Positions 18,027-25,906 of a stretch of 64,000 bases of DNA are shown one piece after another. This DNA comes from Pseudaminobacter salicylatoxidans (lineage in GTDB: Bacteria; Pseudomonadota; Alphaproteobacteria; Rhizobiales; Rhizobiaceae). A model generated the notes under the pieces. That model was given only the letters and a program-made list of their open reading frames with translations. It did no database searches and was not told the DNA's origin. Both the position numbers and the translations under genes were made by a program. Positions within the stretch are counted from its first letter, which is position 1. Each line of letters opens with the position of its first letter. The stretch is from positions 124,001 through 188,000 of the forward strand of contig NZ_QGGG01000003.1 of assembly GCF_003148475.1 (NCBI RefSeq). Reading direction: 5' to 3'.

Positions 18027-18368
18027 ATGCTTCGCTGGTCGAGCATGGTGGCGGCGACGCTGCTGGCGTGCGGAACGGCGTGGGCCGATCCCATCGAAGG
18101 CAAGTGGAAGACACAGAGCGGCGAAACCGCGACCGTCACCAGTTGCGGCGACGACTTCTGCATCACGATGACGACCGGAAGACATGCCGGAAAGCAGGTC
18201 GGCAAGGTGACCGGAGGCGGCGACGGCAACTATAGCGGCTTCATCACCGATCTCGATGAAAACGAAACCTATCAGGGCAGTGCCCGGCTCAGTGGAAACA
18301 CGGCAAGGCTTAGCGGCTGCGTGCTGGGCGGCCTGATCTGCAAAAGCCAGGACTGGACGAAACTCTGA
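18027..18368 (+). CDS. DUF2147-family exported protein
   Basis: The 113-residue product has a signal peptide (MLRWSSMVAATLLACGTAWA, cleaved before DPIEG) and the DUF2147 opening DPIEGKWKTQSGETATVTSC, where a G.W.T..G beta-strand leads a small beta-barrel. Four Cys (SCGDDFC, SGCVLGGLIC) may form two disulfides in the periplasm. The family has no established biochemical function. GAGGACATAGAG upstream fixes the ATG at 18027; a longer frame reaching 17940 has no ribosome-binding site. It is convergent with the GST gene. Confidence 0.85.
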   Translation: MLRWSSMVAATLLACGTAWADPIEGKWKTQSGETATVTSCGDDFCITMTTGRHAGKQVGKVTGGGDGNYSGFITDLDENETYQGSARLSGNTARLSGCVLGGLICKSQDWTKL

Positions 18369-18413
18369 CGCGCGGCCCGCCATTTGCTGGCAGGCCGCTG
18401 GCAGCTCTTCGCT

Positions 18414-19124
18414 TCACGCGCGGGCGCGCTGGCCGAAGAGGATGTTCTGCGCTTCCTTGTCCGTGGCGAGGTTTTGGCGCTCGCGTTCTTCCTTGCCGAT
18501 GTCGATGCCGCGACGCACGGCCGGGCGCGCCTTCATCGTCTCGAACCAGCGCTTGAGGTTGGGAAACTCGTTGATGTCCTGGCCCTGGCGCTCATAGCCC
18601 ATGGTCCAGCCGATGCTGGCGATATCCGCGATCGAATAGTCGCCGGCAAGGAAATCGCGGTCGGCCAGCCGCTTGTTCATGACGCCGTAGAGGCGATTGA
18701 CCTCATTGGTATAGCGATCGATGGCATAAGGCACCTTTTCGGGCGCGTAGATGCGGAAATGGTTGGCTTGTCCGGCCATGGGGCCGAGCCCGCCCATCTG
18801 CCAGAACAACCATTGCTCGACCTCAACGCGCTGGCGCTCGTCGGTCGGGTACAGCTTGCCGAACTTGCGGCCGAGATATTGCAGGATGGCGCCAGACTCG
18901 AAAACCGAGATCGGCTTGCCGCCGGGTCCCTCCGGATCGATGATCGCGGGCATGCGGTTGTTGGGCGAGATCTTCAGGAAAGACGGCTCGAACTGCTCGC
19001 CGCGACCGATGTTCACATATTTGATGACATACGGAACGCCCAGTTCCTCGAGCATGATGGTGATTTTCCAGCCATTGGGGGTCGGCCAGTAATAGAGTTC
19101 GATCGGCTGGGTCTGGATGGTCAT
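18414..19124 (-). CDS. glutathione S-transferase-like protein (YfcG/nu-class type)
   Basis: The 236-residue protein has an N-terminal thioredoxin-fold GST domain (ELYYWPTPNGWKITIMLEEL, then ISPNNRMPAIIDPEGPGG and FESGAILQYLGRKFG) and an all-helical C-terminal domain with DFLAGDYSIADIA. The TPNG.K motif and the ISPNN.MPAI loop match the YfcG/YghU (Ure2-like) group, which uses glutathione or GSSG as a disulfide-bond reductase. In the Escherichia coli protein, as I recall it, the residue after NG is His; here it is Trp. AAGGAGAG precedes the ATG at 19124. Confidence 0.9.
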   Translation of the reverse strand: MTIQTQPIELYYWPTPNGWKITIMLEELGVPYVIKYVNIGRGEQFEPSFLKISPNNRMPAIIDPEGPGGKPISVFESGAILQYLGRKFGKLYPTDERQRVEVEQWLFWQMGGLGPMAGQANHFRIYAPEKVPYAIDRYTNEVNRLYGVMNKRLADRDFLAGDYSIADIASIGWTMGYERQGQDINEFPNLKRWFETMKARPAVRRGIDIGKEERERQNLATDKEAQNILFGQRARA

Positions 19125-19215
19125 GCACTCTCTCCTTTTTTCGGACGCATTCCGCAGATAGTCACGCATCGTCCGAACACAAGCAGCCGGATCACAACGC
19201 GTCGATTAATAAAAT

Positions 19216-19263
19216 TGAACCTAAGATGAACGGCCATCTCAGCATCCGTTCAGTCGCGTTCAG
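19216..19263. promoter_or_regulatory. paired direct repeats, candidate response-regulator sites
   Basis: TGAACC-N5-TGAACG (19216-19232) has an 11-base period, and CGTTCA repeats at 19247 and 19257 with a 10-base period in the opposite sense. The layout is that of OmpR/PhoB-family binding boxes and lies between the divergent GST gene and the small secreted-protein gene. The first pair resembles the box before the feuN-like gene (51060-51076). Confidence 0.4.
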
Positions 19264-19297
19264 GCAATCTCCTCAGCATTGAAGGAGAAGCCACCCG

Positions 19298-19468
19298 ATG
19301 CTCGCTCGCCGGTTCACCATCGTCTGTCTGTTGATGGCCCTGTTCGGCATGTTCCTGTCGCTGCTCGTTGCTCATGAAGGGCGCTCACGGCACGGCTGGG
19401 AAGAGGGAATGGTGCGCTCCTGCGTCTATGAAAGCGGAATGGCGTGCAACCTCATCAGCCGTAACTGA
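19298..19468 (+). CDS. tiny membrane or secreted protein, 56 residues
   Basis: The frame ATG 19298 to TGA 19466-19468 is preceded by GAAGGAGAAG, a strong ribosome-binding site at good distance. The product starts MLARRFTIVCLLMALFGMFL, a positively charged N-terminus plus a hydrophobic stretch of about 20 residues, then has a polar tail with two Cys (SCVYESGMAC). It could be an exported peptide with one disulfide or a single-pass membrane protein. No family is recognised. The upstream direct repeats suggest two-component control. Confidence 0.65.
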   Translation: MLARRFTIVCLLMALFGMFLSLLVAHEGRSRHGWEEGMVRSCVYESGMACNLISRN

Positions 19469-19494
19469 AGCGGCCTAGCAGAGAACCTTGTGAC

Positions 19495-19689
19495 ATGAAC
19501 CACACGACCGGACTTCTTGCGAACACATTGCGCGTGATGCCGCGCGCGCTGCTGCTGCTGGGCCTTCTGGCGGCTCCGGTGCTTGCCGTTCCCGCCGCCC
19601 GCGGCGCAAGCAGCACGACCATCGAGGCTCCCGCGCCCAAGAAGATGGGCATGGGCTTCGTGATCCTCATGAGCCTGCAGCGGGCCTGA
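19495..19689 (+). CDS. small exported protein of unknown function
   Basis: The 64-residue frame follows the previous gene by 26 bases. Its centre is a clear signal-peptide-like segment (RALLLLGLLAAPVLAVPAA) followed by GASSTTIEAPAPKK and a short hydrophobic end (MGMGFVILMSL). The ribosome-binding site is weak. Its position in tandem with another tiny exported protein and its hydropathy support it, but the length alone does not prove it. It may be co-transcribed with 19298-19468. Confidence 0.45.
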   Translation: MNHTTGLLANTLRVMPRALLLLGLLAAPVLAVPAARGASSTTIEAPAPKKMGMGFVILMSLQRA

Positions 19690-19755
19690 TAAAAAAGCTC
19701 TGCACGCCTCGCCCGCCCCTCTCCCAAGGGCGAAAGCAAGTCTCTATATTGGGTT

Positions 19756-21258
19756 ATGGAAAAAAGAACCTACCCTGAACCCATCGAAACGATTTCCTGC
19801 CCCGAGCCTTATGGGCAGCAAAGCTTTACGGATGCCGGCGAAGCTGTCGCCGCCCTGAAATCCCTTTACGAACGCAACACCGCCTTCCTGCGCAACGCCT
19901 TCACGGCCCTGGCCAGGAACGGCGATCCGCAGCGCCGCTATCGCGCCTTCTATCCCGAGGTCAGGGTCACGACCACGTCGCACTCGCTGGTCGATTCCCG
20001 GCAGGCTTATGGCCATATGCCGCTGCCGGGCCGCTATTCCACAACCATCACCCATCCCGAACTGTTCGAAAGCTACCTTATCGAACAGTTGCAGCTCATC
20101 ATGCGCAATCACGGCGTGGAAGTTACGGTGGCGGAATCCTCCACTCCCATTCCGTTACATTTTGCCTTCCTGGAGGGCACGCATGTGGACGGCTCCATCG
20201 CGGAACTCATCAAGCGGCCGATCCGCGACGTCTTCGACGTGCCGGACCTCGACGACACCGATGACCATATCGCCAACGGCACCTTCGAGACCCTCGCCGG
20301 CGAGCCGAAACCGCTGGCCCCGTTCACCGCGCAACGCATCGATTATTCGCTGCACCGCCTGTCGCATTATACGGCGACCAGCCCCGAGCAGTTCCAGAAT
20401 TTCGTGTTGTTTACGAACTACCAGTTCTACATCGACGAGTTCTGCCTCTATGCCCGCGAACTCATGGCCAAGGGCGGCGAAGGCTACGAAGCCTTCGTCG
20501 AGCCCGGAAATGTCGAGACCAGGGCCGGCGAAACGCGACCTTCCGGCCTGGCCACGACGTTGCGCATGCCGCAGATGCCCGCCTATCACCTGAAGAAGGC
20601 GGGACATGCCGGCATCACCATGATCAATATCGGCGTCGGCCCCTCCAACGCCAAGACCATCACCGACCACGTCGCGGTGCTGCGGCCGCATGCCTGGCTG
20701 ATGCTGGGCCACTGCGCGGGCCTTCGCAACACGCAGGCGCTGGGGGACTATGTGCTGGCGCATGCCTATGTCCGCGAAGACCACGTGCTGGACGACGACC
20801 TGCCGGTGTGGATCCCCATCCCGCCGCTCGCCGAAATCCAGGTGGCGCTGGAAGAGGCGGTGGCCGAGGTCACGGGGCTTTCCGGCTACGAACTCAAGCG
20901 CATCATGCGCACCGGCACGGTCGCCACCATCGACAACCGCAACTGGGAACTGCGGGACCAGCGTGGGCCCGTGCAGCGCCTGTCGCAGTCGCGCGCCATC
21001 GCGCTCGATATGGAATCGGCCACAATCGCCGCCAATGGCTTTCGCTTCCGTGTGCCCTACGGCACGCTGCTGTGCGTTTCCGACAAACCGCTGCATGGCG
21101 AGTTGAAGCTGCCGGGCATGGCGACGGAATTCTACAAGCGGCAGGTGTCCCAGCATCTTAGCATCGGCATCCGCGCGATGGAAAAGCTGGCCGAAATGCC
21201 CATGGACCGGCTGCATTCGCGCAAATTGAGGAGCTTTTCGGAGACCGCGTTCCAATAA
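19756..21258 (+). CDS. amn: AMP nucleosidase
   Basis: The 500-residue enzyme splits AMP into adenine and ribose 5-phosphate and helps control adenylate pools. An N-terminal AMP-nucleosidase-specific domain (residues 1-180, with YRAFYPEVRVTTTSHS and RYSTTITHPELFESYL) is followed by a nucleoside-phosphorylase fold: GVGPSNAKTITDHVAVLRPH, MLGHCAGLRNTQALGDYVLA, and the late ALDMESATIAANGFR, whose Glu-Ser pair binds the ribose. Length and motifs match the E. coli enzyme closely. The gene has no operon partner; a hairpin at 21293 follows it. Confidence 0.95.
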   Translation: MEKRTYPEPIETISCPEPYGQQSFTDAGEAVAALKSLYERNTAFLRNAFTALARNGDPQRRYRAFYPEVRVTTTSHSLVDSRQAYGHMPLPGRYSTTITHPELFESYLIEQLQLIMRNHGVEVTVAESSTPIPLHFAFLEGTHVDGSIAELIKRPIRDVFDVPDLDDTDDHIANGTFETLAGEPKPLAPFTAQRIDYSLHRLSHYTATSPEQFQNFVLFTNYQFYIDEFCLYARELMAKGGEGYEAFVEPGNVETRAGETRPSGLATTLRMPQMPAYHLKKAGHAGITMINIGVGPSNAKTITDHVAVLRPHAWLMLGHCAGLRNTQALGDYVLAHAYVREDHVLDDDLPVWIPIPPLAEIQVALEEAVAEVTGLSGYELKRIMRTGTVATIDNRNWELRDQRGPVQRLSQSRAIALDMESATIAANGFRFRVPYGTLLCVSDKPLHGELKLPGMATEFYKRQVSQHLSIGIRAMEKLAEMPMDRLHSRKLRSFSETAFQ

Positions 21259-21292
21259 TGCGCCCAGTTATTGCGCCGAAAGACTTGAAATC

Positions 21293-21330
21293 CCGACCGG
21301 CCGCCTGATCTCTTCTGGCGGTCGGTTTTC
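21293..21330 (+). terminator. terminator after amn
   Basis: CCGACC..CCGCC pairs with GGCGGTCGG around an 11-base loop and is followed by TTTT. The stem has a bulge, so strength is moderate. Confidence 0.6.
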
Positions 21331-21380
21331 ATAGATCGGGCATCTTGAATGGGCCTCATTCCTGTCGGTAAGAACGTGGC

Positions 21381-22415
21381 ATGAACAGGACTCCGCTCCA
21401 CGATATCGGCTCATTGGCGCTGCTGGCCGCACTTCTCCTGTCGCTGCCGCTGGTTGCGGGCTTCTTCGGGACACTGCATCCGGCCCTAGACTCGCTGGCG
21501 CATTTCCGCATGCATCTCGCCGTTCTGATGGTGATCGCGGGGCTGGTGCTTCTGGCAAGGCGGTTTTGGCTCAATGGCATCGTCACCGTCGCCTTCGGCG
21601 TTGCCGCACTGGCGACGGTCAACAGTTTCATGCCTATCCTCGGACCCGGCAGGGTTCACGCCAGCCTGCAGCCCGACGAGACCGAACAGCCCGTCTACAA
21701 GCTGCTGCAGATCAATCTGCGCTACAACAATCCCGAGCCCAACAAGGTGCTTTCGCTGATCGGTCGCATCCGACCCGATGTCGTGACGCTGGACGAGGTC
21801 TCGGAAATGTGGGCCGACAAGCTTGCGCTGCTGTCGTCGGCCTATCCCCACAGCATCCAGTGCCCCTACCCGAACGGCGTTTTCGGCGTTGCGATCCTCT
21901 CGACACGACCGTTTGTCGAAGGCAGGGAAGGCAGATGTCATGAGCGTGGTTCGTTTGCCGTCGCTCCCGTCGATTTCGGTGGCCGCGCGGTCGATGTGGC
22001 CGCACTCCATCTCGGCTGGCCCTGGCCGTTCCATCAGGCCGGGCAGATCGAAACGCTCGCCGATCCGCTGGGAGGGCTCGGGGCGACCGCCCTGCTCGCC
22101 GGCGACTTCAACGCCACGCCATGGAGCGCCGCCGTGGCACGGGTGGCGAAGCTCGGAGGGCTGACGCTCGTGCCATCGGCAGGCCCCACCTGGCAATGGC
22201 ACGGATTGCCCGAATTCCTGCGCTTCAGCGGCCTGCCGATCGACCACGTCCTGCACAAGGGCAATGTGATTGCGATCTCCGCTCACACGCTCGGCGAGGT
22301 CGGCTCGGATCACCTGCCGGTTCTGGTCGAGTTTGCGCTGAAAGCCGCCGCTTTCGAGCCGCAGGAAGAAGGGGAAACGTCTCTGGCGGAGCTGGAGCAC
22401 GATCGCTACAGATAG
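21381..22415 (+). CDS. membrane-anchored endonuclease/exonuclease/phosphatase family protein
   Basis: The 344-residue protein has three N-terminal membrane segments (residues about 10-28, 37-55 and 60-80), then a DNase I-like EEP domain. Its metal and catalytic motifs are present: LLQINLRYNN (Asn), TLDEVSEMW (Glu), ALHLGWPWP (His), LLAGDFNATPW (Asp/Asn), PIDHVL, and the terminal GSDHLPVLVEF Asp-His pair. EEP enzymes hydrolyse phosphodiester or phosphomonoester bonds in nucleic acids or lipids. The membrane anchoring suggests an outward-facing catalytic domain acting on periplasmic or lipid substrates. The substrate is unknown. Confidence 0.85.
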   Translation: MNRTPLHDIGSLALLAALLLSLPLVAGFFGTLHPALDSLAHFRMHLAVLMVIAGLVLLARRFWLNGIVTVAFGVAALATVNSFMPILGPGRVHASLQPDETEQPVYKLLQINLRYNNPEPNKVLSLIGRIRPDVVTLDEVSEMWADKLALLSSAYPHSIQCPYPNGVFGVAILSTRPFVEGREGRCHERGSFAVAPVDFGGRAVDVAALHLGWPWPFHQAGQIETLADPLGGLGATALLAGDFNATPWSAAVARVAKLGGLTLVPSAGPTWQWHGLPEFLRFSGLPIDHVLHKGNVIAISAHTLGEVGSDHLPVLVEFALKAAAFEPQEEGETSLAELEHDRYR

Positions 22416-22575
22416 GGATGGGTTTTCGGCATAGACCATGCCTCGAAAACAACCGCTTGGCGCACCACGGCATTTCCGAAAGTCATCGCGCTCCAAATGC
22501 CGGCAATCATCAAGCCGGCTGAAGCATGGAAGGCAATGGTGGCGGCATCCAGGGACACCGCCACGATGCAATTCT

Positions 22576-23169
22576 TCAGTGACTGGTCAACAGAGCGACG
22601 AGACCGTCGACATTGCCATGATACTGATGCTCCTTGGCGTCGAACTGACGCTGGCGGGCTTCGTAGTCCGTATAGACAGCCTTGACGCGGCGGCGCACGT
22701 CGTTCTGCGACTTCGCGCAATCCGGATCGTTGTCGTTGGCGACGCCGACGACGGCTGCCTGAGCGGCATTCACCATTTCCTTGGCGATACGCCCATGCGT
22801 CTCTTCATGCGTGCGCACGCCGGACATGAACTTGGTCCAACGTGTCTGAAGGTCGGCCGGAACGGCATTTGCCAGGCGCGGATAGCGATAGGTGATGGTC
22901 AAAACCGCATTGGCGCTTCTGAGCCGGCAGGCACTGGCACCCTTTTCCCAATCGAGGTTCCATCGCACGTCGTACCGGGTCGCGGCCATGGCGCGCGCCA
23001 GCAGGCCGTGCTTGGGACCGCTACGCTGCATGGTTTTCATAATTTCCGCACCGTTACGTCCGGCTACAGCATAGGTCTCGGTCCTTACCACGACCTTGCT
23101 GTTGCCCGCATGGGCAACACTCGTCAGGCCACAGACAAGGGCAAACAGGGGGATTCCGACTGCGCGCAT
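22576..23169 (-). CDS. DUF922-family exported putative zinc protease
   Basis: The 197-residue protein has a signal peptide (MRAVGIPLFALVCGLTSVAHA) and a DUF922 domain: repeated beta strands (RYDVRWNLDW, VLTITYRYPRL) then SGVRTHEETHGRIAKEMV. HEETH fits the HExxH zinc-protease signature, placed where the family carries it; a helical, charged C-terminus follows (YTDYEARQRQFDAKEHQYHG). Periplasmic peptidase activity is a prediction only. The start at 23169 has GGAGGT upstream. It lies between two other minus/plus genes without operon partners. Confidence 0.8.
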   Translation of the reverse strand: MRAVGIPLFALVCGLTSVAHAGNSKVVVRTETYAVAGRNGAEIMKTMQRSGPKHGLLARAMAATRYDVRWNLDWEKGASACRLRSANAVLTITYRYPRLANAVPADLQTRWTKFMSGVRTHEETHGRIAKEMVNAAQAAVVGVANDNDPDCAKSQNDVRRRVKAVYTDYEARQRQFDAKEHQYHGNVDGLVALLTSH

Positions 23170-23263
23170 TGACACCTCCAGGGGGATGGGATGCCAAAGA
23201 AGCACATTAAGTTTCGTATTTCAACAATTCCTTAAATACAGTCGGGCCGATCAGGGAAAATCC

Positions 23264-24943
23264 TTACATGTTCGGGTAGACCGGCCCCTCACCGCCCTGC
23301 GGCGGAACCCAATTGATGTTCTGGTTGGGGTCCTTGATGTCGCAAGTCTTGCAGTGGACGCAGTTCTGCGCGTTGATGACGAAACGCACGTCCTTCGCCG
23401 AAGGATCGGCCGCAGCATTGCCGTCGGCATCCACCCATTCATAGACGCCGGCCGGGCAATAGCGGGTCGAAGGACCGGCATAGATGTCGTGCTCCGAGCG
23501 CTTCTGCAGGTCCATGTCAGCCACGACCAGGTGAACCGGTTCGTTCTCCTCATGGTTGGTGTTCGACAGGAACACCGAGGACAAGCGGTCGAAGGTCAGC
23601 ACGCCATCGGGCTTCGGATAGTCGATCTTCGTGTATTTGGAGGCCGGCTCCAGCGACGCGGCGTCGGTCTTGCCGTGCTTCAGCGTCCCGAAGGGCGAGA
23701 AGCCGAACAGGCTGTTGCACCACATATCCAGCCCGCCGAGGCCGACGCCAACCAGCGTGCCGAACCTCGACCACAGCGGCTTGACGTTGCGGACCTTTTT
23801 CAGATCCTTGCCGATCGCGCTGGCCCGCCATTCGTTCTCGTAACCGATGATCTCGTCATGGCTGCGGCCATCGGCGATGGCGCTGGCGACATGCTCCGCC
23901 GCCTGCATGCCCGACAGCACAGCGTTGTGCGAGCCCTTGATACGCGGCACGTTGACGAAACCGGCCGAACAACCCACCAGCGCACCGCCCGGAAAGGTCA
24001 GTTTCGGCACGGACTGCCAGCCGCCTTCGGTGATGGCGCGGGCGCCGTAGGAAATACGCTTGCCGCCTTCGAAGGTGCCGCGGATCGCGGGATGCGTCTT
24101 GAAGCGCTGGAACTCCTCGAAGGGCGAAAGATAAGGGTTCTTGTAGTTCAGGTGGACGACGAAGCCGACCGCCACCAGATTGTCCTCGAGGTGGTAAAGG
24201 AACGAGCCGCCGCCGGTCTTCATGTCGAGCGGCCAGCCGAAGGAGTGCTGCACCAGGCCCGGCTTGTGCTTCTCCGGCGCGACCTGCCAGAGCTCCTTGA
24301 GGCCGATGCCGAACTTGCCCGGCTCGCGGCCGTCGTCCAGCTTGTACTTTGCGATCAGCTTCTTGGCGAGCGAACCGCGCACGCCCTCGCCGATCAGCAC
24401 ATATTTGCCCAGCAGCGCCATGCCCGGCGCGTAGTTGGGGCCATGCGAGCCGTCGCGCTCGACACCCATGTCGCCGGTCACGACGCCGGTGACTGCGCCC
24501 TGGTCGTCATAGATGAGATCGACGGCCGCGAAGCCCGGATAGATCTCGACGCCCAGCGCCTCGGCGTGTCCGGCCAGCCAGCGGCAGACATTGCCGAGCG
24601 AAACGATGTAATTGCCGTGATTGTTCATCAGCGGCGGCATGAAGGCATTGGGCAGGCGCATCGACCCGGCAGGCCCGAGCACGAGGAAATGGTCGTCGGT
24701 CACCGGCGTCTTGAACGGATGCTCGCTCTCCTCGCGCCAATCAGGCAGCAGGCGATCTATGCCGATGGGATCGACCACGGCGCCGGACAGGATATGCGCT
24801 CCCACCTCGGCGCCCTTTTCCAGCACGACAACGGAAAGCTCTGGATTGATCTGTTTCAGCCGTATCGCGGCGGACAGGCCAGCCGGCCCCGCGCCGACGA
24901 TGACCACGTCGAATTCCATGCTTTCGCGTTCAATCTCACTCAT
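23264..24943 (-). CDS. electron transfer flavoprotein-ubiquinone oxidoreductase
   Basis: The 559-residue membrane-associated enzyme takes electrons from reduced ETF to ubiquinone. An FAD Rossmann motif (DVVIVGAGPAGLSAAIRL) opens the protein, the ubiquinone/FAD region contains GCSAGFVNVPRIKGSHNAVL, and the C-terminal [4Fe-4S] ligands are in YCPAGVYEW and NCVHCKTCDIKDP. It serves acyl-CoA dehydrogenases, including the isovaleryl-CoA dehydrogenase of this window. The ATG at 24943 is chosen over an in-frame TTG one codon earlier because GGAGGA lies 9 bases before it. The palindrome at 25091-25108 probably controls it. Confidence 0.96.
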   Translation of the reverse strand: MSEIERESMEFDVVIVGAGPAGLSAAIRLKQINPELSVVVLEKGAEVGAHILSGAVVDPIGIDRLLPDWREESEHPFKTPVTDDHFLVLGPAGSMRLPNAFMPPLMNNHGNYIVSLGNVCRWLAGHAEALGVEIYPGFAAVDLIYDDQGAVTGVVTGDMGVERDGSHGPNYAPGMALLGKYVLIGEGVRGSLAKKLIAKYKLDDGREPGKFGIGLKELWQVAPEKHKPGLVQHSFGWPLDMKTGGGSFLYHLEDNLVAVGFVVHLNYKNPYLSPFEEFQRFKTHPAIRGTFEGGKRISYGARAITEGGWQSVPKLTFPGGALVGCSAGFVNVPRIKGSHNAVLSGMQAAEHVASAIADGRSHDEIIGYENEWRASAIGKDLKKVRNVKPLWSRFGTLVGVGLGGLDMWCNSLFGFSPFGTLKHGKTDAASLEPASKYTKIDYPKPDGVLTFDRLSSVFLSNTNHEENEPVHLVVADMDLQKRSEHDIYAGPSTRYCPAGVYEWVDADGNAAADPSAKDVRFVINAQNCVHCKTCDIKDPNQNINWVPPQGGEGPVYPNM

Positions 24944-25078
24944 CAAGTCCTCCGCACTGGCTTGGCCCGGTCAGGCATCCTGCTGGCTCCGCGCTCCCAT
25001 AGCGCATCCGAAAGCGACGCGAAACCGCGCAACTGACATATTGCGGAGTTTGCAACACCATATCATTTACCGCCGCGC

Positions 25079-25108
25079 AAGCTACTCAGCATTGACGTAA
25101 ACGTCAAT
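25079..25108 (-). promoter_or_regulatory. promoter with ATTGACGT-AA-ACGTCAAT palindrome upstream of ETF-QO
   Basis: The perfect 18-bp inverted repeat at 25091-25108 covers a minus-strand -35 hexamer TTGACG, with TAGCTT 17 bases downstream (25084-25079). The ACGT-AA-ACGT core is like the sites of the MerR-type leucine regulator LiuR as I remember them, which often include ETF genes. The regulator identity is inference. The rest of 24944-25211 is non-coding. Confidence 0.55.
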
Positions 25109-25211
25109 TAAATGTGGCAAGCCTGCGGCAATACATCCGTGGGCCACGATTCCTATTTTCGGTGCATTTTCCTGGATTTCCGATCGCCCGTTTCTGAGGC
25201 ATACTGCCCTG

Positions 25212-25871
25212 ATGCGGCAGATGGAGCTTTCGGGGTCTGTATCGGCGCATTTCGGCTCGGCATGCCGCCTGGCATTGCTGTGGATCGGCTGCCTGTCCGC
25301 TATGGTCGCGACCTCCCCTCCCGCTGCAACGCAGGGCGTGACATCGGACGAAGGCCCGTGGCTTGCCGGGGCCTATTCCTTCTCCGACGAGCTTGGCGGC
25401 TTTCGCATCCGCTCAGCAACGGGCAAAGGCACCAAGGCCGATCCCATCGTCATTGGCGAGGAACTGTATTCGGCAAGTCCGGTGACACTGGTGATGCGTG
25501 CGACAAAGCCCGTCCGCGCCTTCGACTTCTCCGGCGAATATGCCAATGGCTTCCTTTACATGCGCCTGCGGGTGATGAACGCCAGTGAACTGGGCTGGGT
25601 GGAATTCGAGTTCGAGCTACAGGAAATACTGGGGGAACCGAGCCTGTTCGGCGACGGCCTGTCCTTCGACCAGCGGCGTGGCGATGCCGAAGCGATCTCG
25701 TCCGACAGCTTCACGCATTTCGACCGCGACTTCGAGCCTTACGACCGGCTGCTGTTCACGAACGGCAAGATCGACCCGCGCCGGATCGGCACATTCGGCT
25801 TCCTGATCACCGATTACACGCCGAACCGCACATTTTATCTGGTACAGAACCCGCGCATCCCATCGACCTGA
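25212..25871 (+). CDS. exported protein of unknown function
   Basis: The 219-residue product has a long N-terminus with a hydrophobic export segment (RLALLWIGCLSAMVATSP), then a soluble, beta-rich domain: AYSFSDELGGFRIRSATGKG, VTLVMRATKPVRAFDFSGEY, ELGWVEFEFELQEILG, and an end HFDRDFEPYDRLLFTNGKID. The latter half resembles a jelly-roll-like fold but no family can be named. It is 35 bases before the uracil-DNA glycosylase gene on the same strand, so they may be co-transcribed. No functional link is evident. Confidence 0.7.
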   Translation: MRQMELSGSVSAHFGSACRLALLWIGCLSAMVATSPPAATQGVTSDEGPWLAGAYSFSDELGGFRIRSATGKGTKADPIVIGEELYSASPVTLVMRATKPVRAFDFSGEYANGFLYMRLRVMNASELGWVEFEFELQEILGEPSLFGDGLSFDQRRGDAEAISSDSFTHFDRDFEPYDRLLFTNGKIDPRRIGTFGFLITDYTPNRTFYLVQNPRIPST

Positions 25872-25906
25872 CTTGCTTTCGCCGCACGCGCGGAAGATTG
25901 TAGGGC

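Noticed and set aside
22539-22564. Terminator between the endonuclease gene and DUF922 gene
   Set aside because: The GTGGCGG/CCGCCAC stem has no T tract on either side and a 12-base loop; too weak to list as a feature.
23096-25036. Long plus-strand open frame (about 646 codons) opposite ETF-QO
   Set aside because: ETF-QO is certain on the minus strand, and the opposing translation has no family features.
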